Below, piece by piece: positions 16,584 to 25,818 of a DNA stretch of 64,000 bases. The number at the start of each line of letters is the position of its first letter. Within the stretch, counting starts at the first letter, position 1. The stretch is from Clostridiaceae bacterium (GTDB lineage Bacteria > Bacillota > Clostridia > Saccharofermentanales > DTU023): the NCBI GenBank assembly GCA_012841015.1, contig DUVN01000028.1, forward strand, positions 1 to 64,000, given 5' to 3'. A model generated the notes under the pieces. That model searched no databases, was not told the DNA's origin, and saw only the letters and a program-made list of their open reading frames with translations. The translations under genes were made by a program, and so were the position numbers.

Positions 16584-18325
16584 ATTGGCATCAATGAGAC
16601 CATGATGACGGGTCGGCGGCGCGAATAATCGTACAGTGTCTTTTGAATCCGATCACGCACGTAGTCTGACGTCATTGAGTGGGCGAGCGGCTTTTTCTTC
16701 TTCCAAAACTCATCTGCCATTTCGACGATCGTTTCTCTACATAGTTCGATGATGCGATGCGTCTCACTTTCATAGATGAAGCCTCGCGTCAAGATGACAG
16801 GGTCACCATAAAGTCTATTGGCCACCTCGTCGATGGCGATCATCACGGAGACAACGCCATCATCTGCCAGTCTCAGGCGGTCGCGCAGGACGTACTCATC
16901 GACATCCCCCATACCGGAGCCGTCGATCAAGACACCTGCCCCCTCTGTGTAGCCGACGAAATTCATGCTGTTTTTCGTGAACTCTAAGATGTCACCGTTG
17001 GCGAGTAGAGCGATGTTATCGACGGGGACGCCCATATCATTGGCGAGTTCAGCGTGCTGGTAAAGCATTCTGTATTCACCATGTGAAGGGATAAAAAATC
17101 GAGGTTTTGTCAGTGTGATGATCTGTCTCAGTTCGTCGCGGCACGCGTGCCCTGAGGCGTGGACTTCTGAGAGCGTCTCATAGATGACCTGTGCACCTTT
17201 CATAAAGAGCTCGTTGATCACACGGTAGATTGCTTCTTCGTTGCCGGGAATCATACTCGACGAGAAGACAACCGTATCTCCGGGGATAATTTCTGTGCTC
17301 CGATGCTCAGAGAAGGCGAGCCTTGAAAGCGCAGACATCGGTTCGCCTTGGCTTCCAGTGGCGAGTATGACAATTTCCTCGGGCGGGAAACTGTCAATAC
17401 TCTGAATATCGACGATGGTCGATTTGTTGAATGTCAGGTATTCAAGGCTGTTCGCCGCCTCAAACACATTTTGCATGCTGCGTCCGAGGATGATTACTTT
17501 TCTATCGTATTGCTCTGCCATGGAGATGACTTGCTGAAGGCGGAAAACATTTGATGAAAATGTCGCAACGATGATACGCCCCTTGGCCTGCATGAAGATT
17601 TCCGTAAAGGCTTTACCCACGTCGCGTTCAGAGAGGGAGTGACCCTCTTTTTCGGCGTTAGTACTCTCGGAGATGAGGGCGAGAACACCACGGTTGCCAA
17701 TTTCTGCAATTTTCCCCAAGTCGATTGGCCGGACCGTTGTCGGTGTGTAGTCAACTTTGAAATCGCCTGTGTAGAAAACGGTACCGACGGGTGTTGTCAA
17801 TGCAATCGATACGGCGTCAGCAATTGAATGGTTCACATGGATAAACTCGATCTCGAACTCGCCGATCTGGAGTGTGTCACCAGCGCGAATGACTTGTAAT
17901 TTATCTGATGTGATTGTCGGACGGAAACTCTCCAATTTGATCTCGATCAGTTTCATCGCCATCGGCGTCGCATAGATCGGCACATCAAATTCCTTAATCA
18001 GCCAGGGCAGCGCGCCGATGTGATCTTCATGGCCGTGCGTGATCAGGACGCCGCGAAACTTGTGGCGATTCTCAATCAGATAGGTCATGTCAGGGATAAT
18101 GATGTCGATACCCGGCATACGATTATCAGGGAATGCCATCCCACAGTCAACCGCAATGATATCGTCTGCGTACTCGAAAACGGTCATATTCTTTCCGATT
18201 TCACGCATACCGCCGAGCGGGATCATACGCAACGTGTTGCCAGAGAACGTCTTGTTTTTTGTCATTTGAGAGCGTGTCTGTTTTTTGTTTCTCGAACTCT
18301 TTTCGTTCGTCTTCTTTTGAAGCAT
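16580..18325 (-). CDS. rnj: ribonuclease J
   Basis: A metallo-beta-lactamase/beta-CASP RNase of 581 residues with endo- and 5'-3' exonuclease activity in mRNA decay and rRNA maturation. The signature HGHEDHIGALP is at about 97-107. The beta-CASP part follows with conserved blocks such as 'ATGSQGEPMSALSRLA' and PSHGEYRML. A basic N-terminal extension of about 25 residues (KKTNEKSSRNKKQTR) precedes the catalytic core. TAGGAGA lies upstream of the ATG. The gene runs convergent to rel with overlapping stop codons and no terminator between. It diverges from rpsT. Confidence 0.94.
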   Translation of the reverse strand: MLQKKTNEKSSRNKKQTRSQMTKNKTFSGNTLRMIPLGGMREIGKNMTVFEYADDIIAVDCGMAFPDNRMPGIDIIIPDMTYLIENRHKFRGVLITHGHEDHIGALPWLIKEFDVPIYATPMAMKLIEIKLESFRPTITSDKLQVIRAGDTLQIGEFEIEFIHVNHSIADAVSIALTTPVGTVFYTGDFKVDYTPTTVRPIDLGKIAEIGNRGVLALISESTNAEKEGHSLSERDVGKAFTEIFMQAKGRIIVATFSSNVFRLQQVISMAEQYDRKVIILGRSMQNVFEAANSLEYLTFNKSTIVDIQSIDSFPPEEIVILATGSQGEPMSALSRLAFSEHRSTEIIPGDTVVFSSSMIPGNEEAIYRVINELFMKGAQVIYETLSEVHASGHACRDELRQIITLTKPRFFIPSHGEYRMLYQHAELANDMGVPVDNIALLANGDILEFTKNSMNFVGYTEGAGVLIDGSGMGDVDEYVLRDRLRLADDGVVSVMIAIDEVANRLYGDPVILTRGFIYESETHRIIELCRETIVEMADEFWKKKKPLAHSMTSDYVRDRIQKTLYDYSRRRPVIMVSLMPI

Positions 18326-18414
18326 ACAATTCTCCTATGTGAATCATCGTCCATGCCGAAACTCAGAGGGAGTCCTCTTCGACTATGAACGATCAAATTA
18401 TTCTTTAGGAACAT

Positions 18415-18447
18415 ATCTTACCATGATCCCGACATTGCTTGCGTCAA
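18415..18447 (-). promoter_or_regulatory. possible rnj promoter
   Basis: On the minus strand an extended -10 box, TGGTAAGAT, ends at 18415. A TTGACG lies upstream at 18447-18442, but the spacing of 21 bp is too long for a standard promoter. The extended -10 could compensate. It overlaps the rpsT promoter region, so the two divergent promoters are close. Confidence 0.35.
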
Positions 18448-18467
18448 AATGCTGCACGTGTTAGAAT
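18439..18467 (+). promoter_or_regulatory. promoter of rpsT with inverted repeat over the -10
   Basis: TTGCGT (18439-18444) and TAGAAT (18462-18467) are spaced by 17 bp. The arms GCACGT and ACGTGC (about 18453-18472) flank the -10 box, so a dimeric regulator could bind here. The repeat could also arise by chance. Confidence 0.55.
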
Positions 18468-18505
18468 ACGTGCTGTTCACGTTGAAACACAGGAGGGAAA
18501 GATAC

Positions 18506-18766
18506 GTGCCAAATATTAGATCATCAATAAAGAGAGTGCGCTCGGATGCAACGAAGACGCTCGTTAACAAAAGCCGCAAAAGTGAGATTCGTACGCTCGT
18601 CAAGAAGGCGATCGTTGCGAAGGAGCAGGGACTTCCCGAAGCGGAACAGTATGCGCGCGACGCACAAGCAGCACTCGATAGGGCGAGCGCTCACGGTATC
18701 ATCTCAAAAAATACTGCCGCAAGACGTAAATCGCGTATTGCTAGAGTCAAACAGTTAGAAGCGTAA
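18506..18766 (+). CDS. rpsT: 30S ribosomal protein S20
   Basis: 86 residues, the usual length of S20, a primary 16S rRNA-binding protein. It is Lys/Arg/Ala-rich with the typical SSIKRVRSDATK opening and the family ending ISKNTAARRKSRIARV. I chose GTG 18506, preceded by AGGAGGG at good spacing; the open frame reaches back to 18449. It has its own promoter and its own terminator (18800-18822), so it is monocistronic. Confidence 0.93.
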   Translation: MPNIRSSIKRVRSDATKTLVNKSRKSEIRTLVKKAIVAKEQGLPEAEQYARDAQAALDRASAHGIISKNTAARRKSRIARVKQLEA

Positions 18767-18799
18767 GTCGCTAGACTTCTCAATGTTTTGTCATCCGAG

Positions 18800-18822
18800 C
18801 GGCAGCGAACCTGCCGTTTTTT
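18800..18822 (+). terminator. rpsT terminator
   Basis: CGGCAG (18800-18805) and CTGCCG (18811-18816) form a 6-bp GC-rich stem with a 5-base loop, followed directly by six T residues. This is a textbook intrinsic terminator. Confidence 0.9.
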
Positions 18823-18834
18823 GGGTGATTGCGC

Positions 18835-18840
18835 TATAAT
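18835..18840 (+). promoter_or_regulatory. -10 box immediately upstream of the LCP gene
   Basis: TATAAT ends 6 bp before the first in-frame ATG (18847). Transcription from it would start at or next to that ATG, giving a leaderless mRNA. No ribosome binding site precedes the ATG. The -35 region overlaps the rpsT terminator T-run and is poor, so promoter strength is uncertain. Confidence 0.5.
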
Positions 18841-18846
18841 GACGCG

Positions 18847-19845
18847 ATGAATACTTATATTAAACGAAAAAGCAATGTAGCTGTCGTTATTGCTGGCTTA
18901 CTTGTCGGCATGATTTTAGCGACTGTGGTATTCGTTTTCGGATACCTATATTTTGTGATCGGGTTGCGACATTTCGAAAAAACAGGTAAGATCCCGATCG
19001 AGACAAATCTCGATAAACTTGATGTCCCCGGTAACATGAAAGACGGGATGAAGATTCCCGTCAAGACTGATAAGCACATAAAAAACATTCTCGTGATCGG
19101 GTCCGACACGCGTAACCCCGACAAACACGGGCGGTCTGACGCTATGATCTTGGTGACGATCAATACTAAAACTAAAAAGATCCACCTAACATCGTTGTCG
19201 CGGGGGATTTACGTCAGTATCCCAGACGATCCTGATCCGGCATACAAAAAGCATTGGTCTTCAAAATATATGCTGAATGCCGCACATACGTGGGGTGGCC
19301 CGAGGCTCCTGATGAAGACAATCCAACGCAATTTCCGTATCGATGTTTCTCAATTCATTGCGACTGATTTTGGCGGATTTAAGGGAGCGATTGATACGAT
19401 TGGCGGTGTTTCGATCAATTTGACTGCTGCTGAAGCGAAACGCCTTAGCAAACAGACCGGTAAATCGCTCAGGGCAGGGACACAGCTTCTCGACGGTGAG
19501 ACGGCGCTCAGCTACGCTAGGATTCGCAAACTCGATTCTGACTTCAAACGGATGGAACGCCAGAGAAATGTTATTGTGGCTCTTTTTAAGAAGTTAGGTT
19601 CGAGCAACCCGAAACGCATGGCTTCTACGGCTGAGGAGCTCATGCCGTATGTGACGACGAATCTCACCGATATGGAATTTATGGGGTTTATTTTTGATTT
19701 CATTTCGTACCGCCATTATGATATCGACGAGATGATGTTGCCTTTAGAGGGGTATAAAGCACTCGTAAAGATACGCGGCATGGAGATGTTAGATATCAAT
19801 TGGGATAAGAACATCAAAACTCTCCACGCTTTTATGGAGGAATGA
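18847..19845 (+). CDS. LytR-CpsA-Psr (LCP) family protein
   Basis: About 332 residues. A membrane anchor (VAVVIAGLLVGMILATVVFVF, split at its ends) is followed by an extracytoplasmic LCP domain. Family motifs are 'ILVIGSDTRN', the arginine-bearing segment SDAMILVTIN, LTSLSRGIYV and GETALSYARIRKLDSD. LCP enzymes transfer undecaprenyl-linked glycopolymers such as teichoic acids or capsule to peptidoglycan. The start is ATG 18847; there is no Shine-Dalgarno sequence, and the -10 box just upstream implies a leaderless transcript. It is followed by ruvC after 51 bp. Confidence 0.9.
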   Translation: MNTYIKRKSNVAVVIAGLLVGMILATVVFVFGYLYFVIGLRHFEKTGKIPIETNLDKLDVPGNMKDGMKIPVKTDKHIKNILVIGSDTRNPDKHGRSDAMILVTINTKTKKIHLTSLSRGIYVSIPDDPDPAYKKHWSSKYMLNAAHTWGGPRLLMKTIQRNFRIDVSQFIATDFGGFKGAIDTIGGVSINLTAAEAKRLSKQTGKSLRAGTQLLDGETALSYARIRKLDSDFKRMERQRNVIVALFKKLGSSNPKRMASTAEELMPYVTTNLTDMEFMGFIFDFISYRHYDIDEMMLPLEGYKALVKIRGMEMLDINWDKNIKTLHAFMEE

Positions 19846-19896
19846 GAAGCCAGCTATACTGTGCTTTATGGCGTTTGATTTGTCGGGAGGTTCTCA

Positions 19897-20403
19897 TTGG
19901 TTGTCTTAGGTATCGACCCCGGTTACGCCATCACCGGTTTTGGTGTGCTCCGGTATGTGAATAATCGCTTTCAGGTGCTCGACTACGGTGTTGTCAGAAC
20001 GAGTGCCAACTCGCCGTTCCCCGAGCGCCTTCTCGCCATTCAACAGGCTCTAGGTGAGCTTATCGACCTTTACAAGCCCGACTGTGTCGCGATTGAGGAG
20101 CTCTTTTTTAGTCGCAATACAACGACAGCGATTGGCACAGCGCAGGCGCGCGGTGTTGCCGTCGTAACGGCAGCATCGGCGAGTCTTCCCGTCTATGAAT
20201 ACACACCCATGCAGGTGAAAGTAGCCGTGACGGGATACGGTCGAGCAGAAAAACAGCAAGTTCAAGAGATGGTCAGAATCTTATTGAACCTCACGGTAAA
20301 GCCCAGTCCTGATGATGTCGCAGACGCTCTTGCCGTCGCCATTTGCCATGCGCATTCAGGTAATAGAGACAGTGCACTCGCCGTCGGTGGGTATCAAAAA
20401 TGA
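19897..20403 (+). CDS. ruvC: crossover junction endodeoxyribonuclease RuvC
   Basis: 168 residues. RuvC resolves Holliday junctions by symmetrical nicking. The RNase H-like fold shows GIDPGYAITGFG with its catalytic Asp, IEELFF with Glu, and the C-terminal acidic pair in DDVADALAVAICH. The start is TTG 19897, with GGGAGG 6 bases upstream. It is first of the ruvC-ruvA-ruvB-queH run. Confidence 0.95.
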   Translation: MVVLGIDPGYAITGFGVLRYVNNRFQVLDYGVVRTSANSPFPERLLAIQQALGELIDLYKPDCVAIEELFFSRNTTTAIGTAQARGVAVVTAASASLPVYEYTPMQVKVAVTGYGRAEKQQVQEMVRILLNLTVKPSPDDVADALAVAICHAHSGNRDSALAVGGYQK

Positions 20404-20464
20404 AGAAACGAAAGGAGAGTATATATTCTCCATCGTGCAGGATTAAGAAAGGGTGGAGGCGCAA

Positions 20465-21076
20465 ATGATCGCCAGCATACAAGGCAAAATCGTCAGAAAA
20501 AGTGAAGCACACATCGTTCTTGAACAAGGCGGGATAGGGTATCGGCTCGACGTTGCACCGAGCGCCGTCTCATCTTTACCGCCTGCGGGAGAGACAGTTA
20601 AACTATATACATACCTTCACGTCCGTGAAAATGAGATTGGACTTTTCGGTTTTACAACGGAAGAGCAAAAGAACTTGTTTGAGCTTCTTCAGACGGTAAG
20701 CGGCGTCGGACCGCGCCTCGCCATGCAAGTCGTCGATACATTGACGCCGGATGCGTTCGCACTTGCGATCCTTCAAAATGACATTGAGAAATTGATACAA
20801 GTCAAAGGTATAGGCAAAAAAGGTGCCGCACGTATGGTTCTTGAATTGACTGATAAACTGAAAAAATCAGCTATCGTCCCTGATGTGTCCGCTTTGAAGG
20901 CCTCACCGGCTCAGAGAGCAGGCGAGGATGAAGTGGGTGAAGTAATCGCTGCGCTTATGGTACTCGGCTACAGCTCCTCTGAGGCGCATGACGCTGTCAA
21001 GCGCGCCAACCCCGATGAGAGTGACACGGTGGAATCGTTGCTGAGACGAGCGCTTGGTCAGCTTGCCATCGTGTAA
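20465..21076 (+). CDS. ruvA: Holliday junction branch migration protein RuvA
   Basis: 203 residues. RuvA binds four-way junctions and loads RuvB. Domain I starts MIASIQGKIV. Helix-hairpin-helix motifs (LLQTVSGVGPRLA and LIQVKGIGKKGAARMVLEL) form domain II. Domain III (about 150-203) binds RuvB. ATG 20465 is chosen with GGAGG upstream; the frame extends to GTG 20453. A hairpin with a short T-run (21116-21151) lies between ruvA and ruvB. Confidence 0.95.
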   Translation: MIASIQGKIVRKSEAHIVLEQGGIGYRLDVAPSAVSSLPPAGETVKLYTYLHVRENEIGLFGFTTEEQKNLFELLQTVSGVGPRLAMQVVDTLTPDAFALAILQNDIEKLIQVKGIGKKGAARMVLELTDKLKKSAIVPDVSALKASPAQRAGEDEVGEVIAALMVLGYSSSEAHDAVKRANPDESDTVESLLRRALGQLAIV

Positions 21077-21115
21077 TTCTCGAGAATGACAGTCAATGTT
21101 CTATCAATTAAAGGT

Positions 21116-21151
21116 AAGGGGGCGCCTATGTCACAGACAGTGCCCCTTTTG
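21116..21151 (+). terminator. hairpin between ruvA and ruvB
   Basis: AAGGGGGC (21116-21123) and GCCCCTTTT (21142-21150) pair around an 18-base loop and end in a T-run. It may end part of the ruvCA transcripts, so ruvB may also have its own start. Confidence 0.6.
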
Positions 21152-21187
21152 TTCTGATACCATAGTTGAAAGAGAGTAGGAGGAATA

Positions 21188-22324
21188 ATGTACGAGTTTG
21201 AGAGCCTGATGGATCGTGATAAGGCAAGTGACCGTTTCGGTGAGGAACGCGTCCTCTCAAGAAAGGCGCTCCGCGAAGATACAGAAGAGCCACAGCTGCG
21301 ACCAACGCGCTGGGGTGAGTACTTCGGTCAGGAAAAAGTAAAAGCTAACCTCGGTATCGCTATCAAGGCGGCGAATGCGAGAGGTGATTCGCTCGATCAT
21401 GTCCTTCTGTACGGACCACCTGGCTTAGGTAAGACGACGTTGGCAGGCATCATTGCCAATGAGCTCGGAGTTGAGATGCGCATCACATCGGGCCCTGCGA
21501 TTGAGCGACAGGGTGATCTTGCTGCAATTCTGACAAACCTCAGTGAGCGCGATGTGCTCTTTATCGACGAAATTCACCGGCTGAACAGGACAGTTGAAGA
21601 AGTCCTGTACCCGGCGATGGAAGATTACGCGCTCGATATTATGATTGGAAAAGGTCCGTCTGCTCGCTCGATTCGCCTTGACCTTCCGCGGTTTACGCTG
21701 ATTGGCGCTACGACGCGCGCCGGCCTTCTGACGTCACCCCTTCGTGATCGTTTCGGAATGATTCAACGTCTCGAGCTCTATGCGCCTGATGAAATTGCAC
21801 AGATATTGAAGCGGTACGCTTCACTCCTAGGTGTCGGTATCGATCGTAACGGACTTCGTGATTTGTCGATGCGTTGTCGCGGGACACCACGCGTCGCCAT
21901 CCGTCTGTTGCGCCGTATGCGCGATTATGCACAAATACACGGTAATAACATCGTCAATCGTGAGATCTGTGAGATGGGCTTGACGGCGTTGGAGATCGAT
22001 TCGATCGGCCTCGATGGCAACGACCGCATGATTATGCGCGTCATGGCGGAGATGTATGACGGCGGGCCTGTGGGGCTCGATACGCTCGCTGCTTCAACAG
22101 GAGAGGATCCTGTGACGATCGAAGACATATACGAACCGTACCTGATGCAGATTGGTTTTATCGCGAAGACGCCGCGTGGACGTATCTTGACGCGTGGCGG
22201 GTTCGAGCATCTCGGAATCCCTTACATTGATCGCGATACACGTGCAGGTGTACCTGGACAGGTGACGTTGCAGGATATTCTTGATGGGGATGATCGCGAA
22301 CGGAAAGGCGATGAAAGCAAGTGA
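21188..22324 (+). CDS. ruvB: Holliday junction branch migration ATPase RuvB
   Basis: A 378-residue AAA+ motor that drives branch migration with RuvA. Walker A is [11 protein letters not shown], Walker B is [10 protein letters not shown], the sensor segment is [20 protein letters not shown], and the C-terminal winged helix ends [16 protein letters not shown]. An N-terminal extension of about 25 residues precedes the usual [12 protein letters not shown] start region. AGGAGGA precedes the ATG. The stop overlaps the GTG of queH. Confidence 0.95.
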   Translation: MYEFESLMDRDKASDRFGEERVLSRKALREDTEEPQLRPTRWGEYFGQEKVKANLGIAIKAANARGDSLDHVLLYGPPGLGKTTLAGIIANELGVEMRITSGPAIERQGDLAAILTNLSERDVLFIDEIHRLNRTVEEVLYPAMEDYALDIMIGKGPSARSIRLDLPRFTLIGATTRAGLLTSPLRDRFGMIQRLELYAPDEIAQILKRYASLLGVGIDRNGLRDLSMRCRGTPRVAIRLLRRMRDYAQIHGNNIVNREICEMGLTALEIDSIGLDGNDRMIMRVMAEMYDGGPVGLDTLAASTGEDPVTIEDIYEPYLMQIGFIAKTPRGRILTRGGFEHLGIPYIDRDTRAGVPGQVTLQDILDGDDRERKGDESK

Positions 22325-22938
22325 ACCAAATTTCTACTTTCAAGAAATTACTACTCCACGTGTGTTGCGGTCCCTGCGCCATGTTCCCACTCCGTGAACT
22401 GCTCAAAGACGGTTCTGATGTGACGCTATTCTTTTATAATCCGAACATCCACCCGCGCATCGAATGGAAACGCCGCTTCGATAATGCACAACGCGTCGCC
22501 GAACATTATCAGGTGCCGATGATTGTCAATGAATGGAGCGATTCTACCAAGTGGCGAATGCGCGAAGGCGATGGTGATAAGCGGTGTCTTTTCTGCTATG
22601 AGACGCGCCTTACACGTCTCGTTCAAGAGGCTATGGAAAGTGGATTTGATGCTGTCAGCTCGACGCTCCTTGTCAGTCCTTACCAAAAGCGCGAGATGAT
22701 TCTCGATGTCGGCTCTAAAGTAGCGAACGATACCGGCATCGTTTTTGTACCGTTCGATTGGAGGGGAGGATTTTATGAGGGGCAGAAGATGGCGCGCGAG
22801 ATCGGGTTGTACAGACAGAAATACTGTGGCTGCATTGTGTCGCTTGAAACGTCGTCTTTCTACGAAAAAGTCGCTCGCGAACACGAGCAGTTAGCATTGT
22901 CCGAATGTCTTAATTGCGGAGTACGTTTTGATAGCTGA
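22321..22938 (+). CDS. queH: epoxyqueuosine reductase QueH
   Basis: 205 residues of the QueH (DUF208) family, which reduces epoxyqueuosine to queuosine in tRNA without cobalamin and replaces QueG in many bacteria. The conserved cysteines for the iron-sulfur cluster and metal are in [10 protein letters not shown] near the N-terminus and [10 protein letters not shown] in the middle. Further down are KYCGCIVS and LSECLNCGV. The GTG start overlaps the ruvB stop (GTGA), suggesting translational coupling. A QueT-like transporter gene lies at 6886, so precursor uptake and the last step of the pathway are both in this window. Confidence 0.92.
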   Translation: MNQISTFKKLLLHVCCGPCAMFPLRELLKDGSDVTLFFYNPNIHPRIEWKRRFDNAQRVAEHYQVPMIVNEWSDSTKWRMREGDGDKRCLFCYETRLTRLVQEAMESGFDAVSSTLLVSPYQKREMILDVGSKVANDTGIVFVPFDWRGGFYEGQKMAREIGLYRQKYCGCIVSLETSSFYEKVAREHEQLALSECLNCGVRFDS

Positions 22939-22997
22939 TTGCGATTGAGATGCCAGAGGCAGGAAAGGTTGAGTCGCATTCTCTAAAAAAGCTAGTT

Positions 22998-24869
22998 TTA
23001 TTCAACCGCTCGGCGCAGGCGTGTAGGATCGAGCGGTGCCGTATAAATTGTCTTATATTGGCTATAGATGACGCGGCCGGGAAGCGCCCCAGAGGGCTTC
23101 TTGACGTCACGCACGCGGCAGTAGTCGACTTCTGCAGATCCTCCGAATCTGCCTGCCCCCGAATACCAAACGGCAATACCTGCAGCTTCCAAAAGCGTAG
23201 TGCTTGGCACATCTTTTCCTTCCGTTGAGATGATCACGTGGGAGCCTGGTACGTGCTTCACATGGAACCACCAATCATCTTTTCTCGCCTTGCGCAATAA
23301 AGATTCGTTTTGGAAATTGTTTCGACCGACGTAAATGAGAAAACCATCAGACGATGTAAATGTTCGCGGTGGAAGAGGAGGTGCCTCTTTGGTTTTCTTT
23401 CTGTTCGATTTATGTCGGCTCTCGGCATATTTCTTGCTGCAGCGTCGATTCTTTGACGCCGGTTTTCCTGGACTTCTGTCATCGAGTTGTTGTTCGGTGT
23501 CGCGCTTTCTTCTTGTTGTACGATCTGTTTTTACCGTGTACTCATGATCGATCGCGAGGAGATCGTCGTATGATTCGGCACGCCTGACGGCGACTGCGAG
23601 TGAATCGAGCCAAGCAAGCTCTTCAAAGTCGCGTTCCAGTAATTTCGAAGCAGCTTCTAAGCGTCTTTGATTACGTTTGGCGCGATGGAAATAGCGTGCC
23701 GCATTGTCAGCAGGTGAGCGCGTCGGATCGAGTTCGCACAAGATAGTGGTACCCGGTTCATAGTAGTTATCGAGCAATACTTTTTGAGCCCCTTGCGGAA
23801 CAGAGTAGATATAGGCGAGAATAAGCTCACCTTTCAACTTGTCAAGTTCAGCTGTCTTTCCCTTTGCCATATCAGACGCATGAAGTTCACGTTTTTTCTC
23901 TGTGCGCTTTATGTGCTCACCGATCCGCTTGGAAAGAGACGTTTGAAGCCGTAAGAGAGCTTCGCGTTCTTGTACGTAGGCGTTGTGTTCCGTCAAGGCA
24001 TCTGCGATACGATCGAACGGAATCTTGTAAGGGAGGTGAGTCAGCGAGATAACATGTGCTACGATCTGTTCATTCGCTCCAGTACCCTCAGGTTGTGTTG
24101 TGTAGATAGCGGGTGAGAACGCGTTCGCTTCGATCTCGTGACAGATTGACTTCAGCGCATCGGCGAGCCTCAAACGTTCTGACTCTGAAAGGGCGGAAAA
24201 GAGATGATCGGAACGAAGATCCGCTCGAAATGCAGCCTCTTCTCCTAGGATCGGCGAGAACCCAACGACAGTACTATAGGCGACACGTGAGACGGGTGCC
24301 TTTTGATTTGTCTCAGCAAATAACTCACTGTAGGGCATATCTAAACATTCACGGATTGATCGGCGCTTCTGCATAGGAGGTGCGATATACGGATGAGCCG
24401 GCAAAATCTCCCGTGCGCGGTTGACAGTCTCGTCAATATGGCGTAGAGCGTTCAAGATGACGTTCTGCTCATTGACAACGATGAGGTTTGCTGTTCTCGG
24501 CATACATTCGAAGATGAGTTTCAGTTTGCGCTCATCTCCCAAGTCATCGACTGTATCGAACAGAAAGTTAATGATACGTTCGCCTAGCGGTGAAGTAACC
24601 TCTTTCAGCCTCGCCCGACGAAAGTGTTTGCGCATGAACATGGTAAAAGACGGAGGAGGCGTGAGAGCGGGAAGGGGCGAACTGGAGGTGAGTCCGAAGA
24701 CGGGGCGGGAAGGATTGGCACCGAGTGTAAGCACCAAGCGGCCTTCCTTTTGTGAATACAGGTGCAAAATAAGCGTGTGCCGATCGGTCATCGTAACGCG
24801 ATCGACGAGCGAATCAGTTAATCTATGATGTAGTTCTGTAGATAATGCCGCGATCGTAATTCCGTCCAT
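22998..24869 (-). CDS. rqcH: Rqc2/RqcH-type NFACT ribosome quality-control protein
   Basis: About 623 residues with an NFACT-N domain, helix-hairpin-helix and coiled-coil middle, a Lys/Arg-rich linker (about 475-515) and an NFACT-R domain (GFLIYVGRNNFQNE, WWFHVKHVPGSHVII). RqcH binds stalled 50S-peptidyl-tRNA complexes and recruits tRNA-Ala to add C-terminal alanine tails. Older annotation calls it fibronectin-binding protein. The conserved Asp-Arg pair known at 97/98 in Bacillus is Glu97-Arg98 here, counting from ATG 24869. That ATG is preferred over ATG 24887, giving the usual start MDGITIAAL. Confidence 0.9.
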   Translation of the reverse strand: MDGITIAALSTELHHRLTDSLVDRVTMTDRHTLILHLYSQKEGRLVLTLGANPSRPVFGLTSSSPLPALTPPPSFTMFMRKHFRRARLKEVTSPLGERIINFLFDTVDDLGDERKLKLIFECMPRTANLIVVNEQNVILNALRHIDETVNRAREILPAHPYIAPPMQKRRSIRECLDMPYSELFAETNQKAPVSRVAYSTVVGFSPILGEEAAFRADLRSDHLFSALSESERLRLADALKSICHEIEANAFSPAIYTTQPEGTGANEQIVAHVISLTHLPYKIPFDRIADALTEHNAYVQEREALLRLQTSLSKRIGEHIKRTEKKRELHASDMAKGKTAELDKLKGELILAYIYSVPQGAQKVLLDNYYEPGTTILCELDPTRSPADNAARYFHRAKRNQRRLEAASKLLERDFEELAWLDSLAVAVRRAESYDDLLAIDHEYTVKTDRTTRRKRDTEQQLDDRSPGKPASKNRRCSKKYAESRHKSNRKKTKEAPPLPPRTFTSSDGFLIYVGRNNFQNESLLRKARKDDWWFHVKHVPGSHVIISTEGKDVPSTTLLEAAGIAVWYSGAGRFGGSAEVDYCRVRDVKKPSGALPGRVIYSQYKTIYTAPLDPTRLRRAVE

Positions 24870-24937
24870 AAATGTCCTGCTCGTCATGCTTGGATTTACA
24901 TTTCATAGTATCATGAGAATGATCAAGGAGAGAGCAG

Positions 24938-25246
24938 ATGGCAAAAGCAAAGAATAAAAAGAAGCGGGCATCGTCCTCGCACTCATCGTCAAAAAGTAAA
25001 ACGAATCGATCGTCGCGTTCAGGTCTCACGCCTAAGGAGCGTCAGCTAGGCAAGCGGTTTCTCACTTCTAAGATAGGTCGATGGGTGATCGCGTTTTTTG
25101 TCGTACTTTTATTGCTCACTTTCAATGCGCTGATCGCGGGGAGGAGAGTCGATTTGTTCTTCATGCTGACGGGGATTGAGCTCCTGATCGCGATCATTGC
25201 CTTTTGGTTTTTTCTACTCTTAGGGCGTTCATCAAAGAAAGTATAG
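24938..25246 (+). CDS. small membrane protein with basic Ser-rich N-terminus
   Basis: 102 residues, family not recognised. Residues 1-45 are strongly basic and Ser-rich (KNKKKRASSSHSSSKSK). Two hydrophobic helices follow, WVIAFFVVLLLLTFNALIAG and FFMLTGIELLIAIIAFWFFL, with a short connecting loop. AAGGAGAG precedes the ATG at good spacing, which supports a real gene. It diverges from rqcH and is followed by the non-coding array. The positive N-terminus would lie in the cytoplasm and could bind nucleic acid or phospholipid; that is speculation. Confidence 0.72.
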   Translation: MAKAKNKKKRASSSHSSSKSKTNRSSRSGLTPKERQLGKRFLTSKIGRWVIAFFVVLLLLTFNALIAGRRVDLFFMLTGIELLIAIIAFWFFLLLGRSSKKV

Positions 25247-25304
25247 CGTTGTAAGATGCTCATGACGTAGATGAAGGGGAAATATCTTAAAAAGATTTGA
25301 ACTT

Positions 25305-25787
25305 AAGGTATGTAATTTTGACCGCTGTACACTTGAGATTGCACACTATCGACTAAAACGCTTAGCATACTAAGTTGGTCAAAAAAGACGTTTTGGGCAG
25401 GGCGCACTACCCAAGGTGTAAATTTTGTCCACTTTCAATTGAGAATCACGCGAATCTGGTCAAAAATAACGCTTTAGGTAAAAACCCGCTACCCAAAGTG
25501 TAAATTTTGTCCACAACCGAGTGAGGATCACTCGAAAATGGTCAAAAATGACGTTTTAGGCAAAAACCCGCTACCCATAGTGTAAATTTTGACCACAATT
25601 GAACGAGAATCGACCGAATCTGGCCAAAAATGACGTTTTGGGCAAGGACTCGTTACTCAAGGTGTAAATTTTGTCCACCATCGACTGAGAATCACCCGGA
25701 TCTGGTCAAAAAAGACGTTTTGGGCAGGGCACCGCTGCTCAAGGTGTAAATTTTGTCCACAAGCAACCTAGAAAACGAGCCTTGGGT
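25305..25787 (-). repeat. 82-bp tandem hairpin repeat array, locus B
   Basis: On the plus strand a 17-base block beginning GTGTAAATTTTG starts at 25416, 25498, 25580, 25662 and 25744: five copies at exactly 82 bp. A divergent copy lies near 25308. Within a unit, ATTTTG(T/A)CCA can pair with TGGTCAAAAAT about 25-30 bases later. Eight bases after the first block vary freely between units, while the rest is well conserved. Read on the minus strand it matches the array at 11604-11875. It starts directly beyond the hairpin that follows hydA. No coding sequence. Confidence 0.88.
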
Positions 25788-25818
25788 AGAAGAGATGTGT
25801 CTTGTCTTAGAAAGTTAT

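Noticed and set aside
25305..25787. CRISPR array
   Set aside because: The whole 82-bp unit is conserved apart from about eight bases, so there are no spacer-like unique segments.
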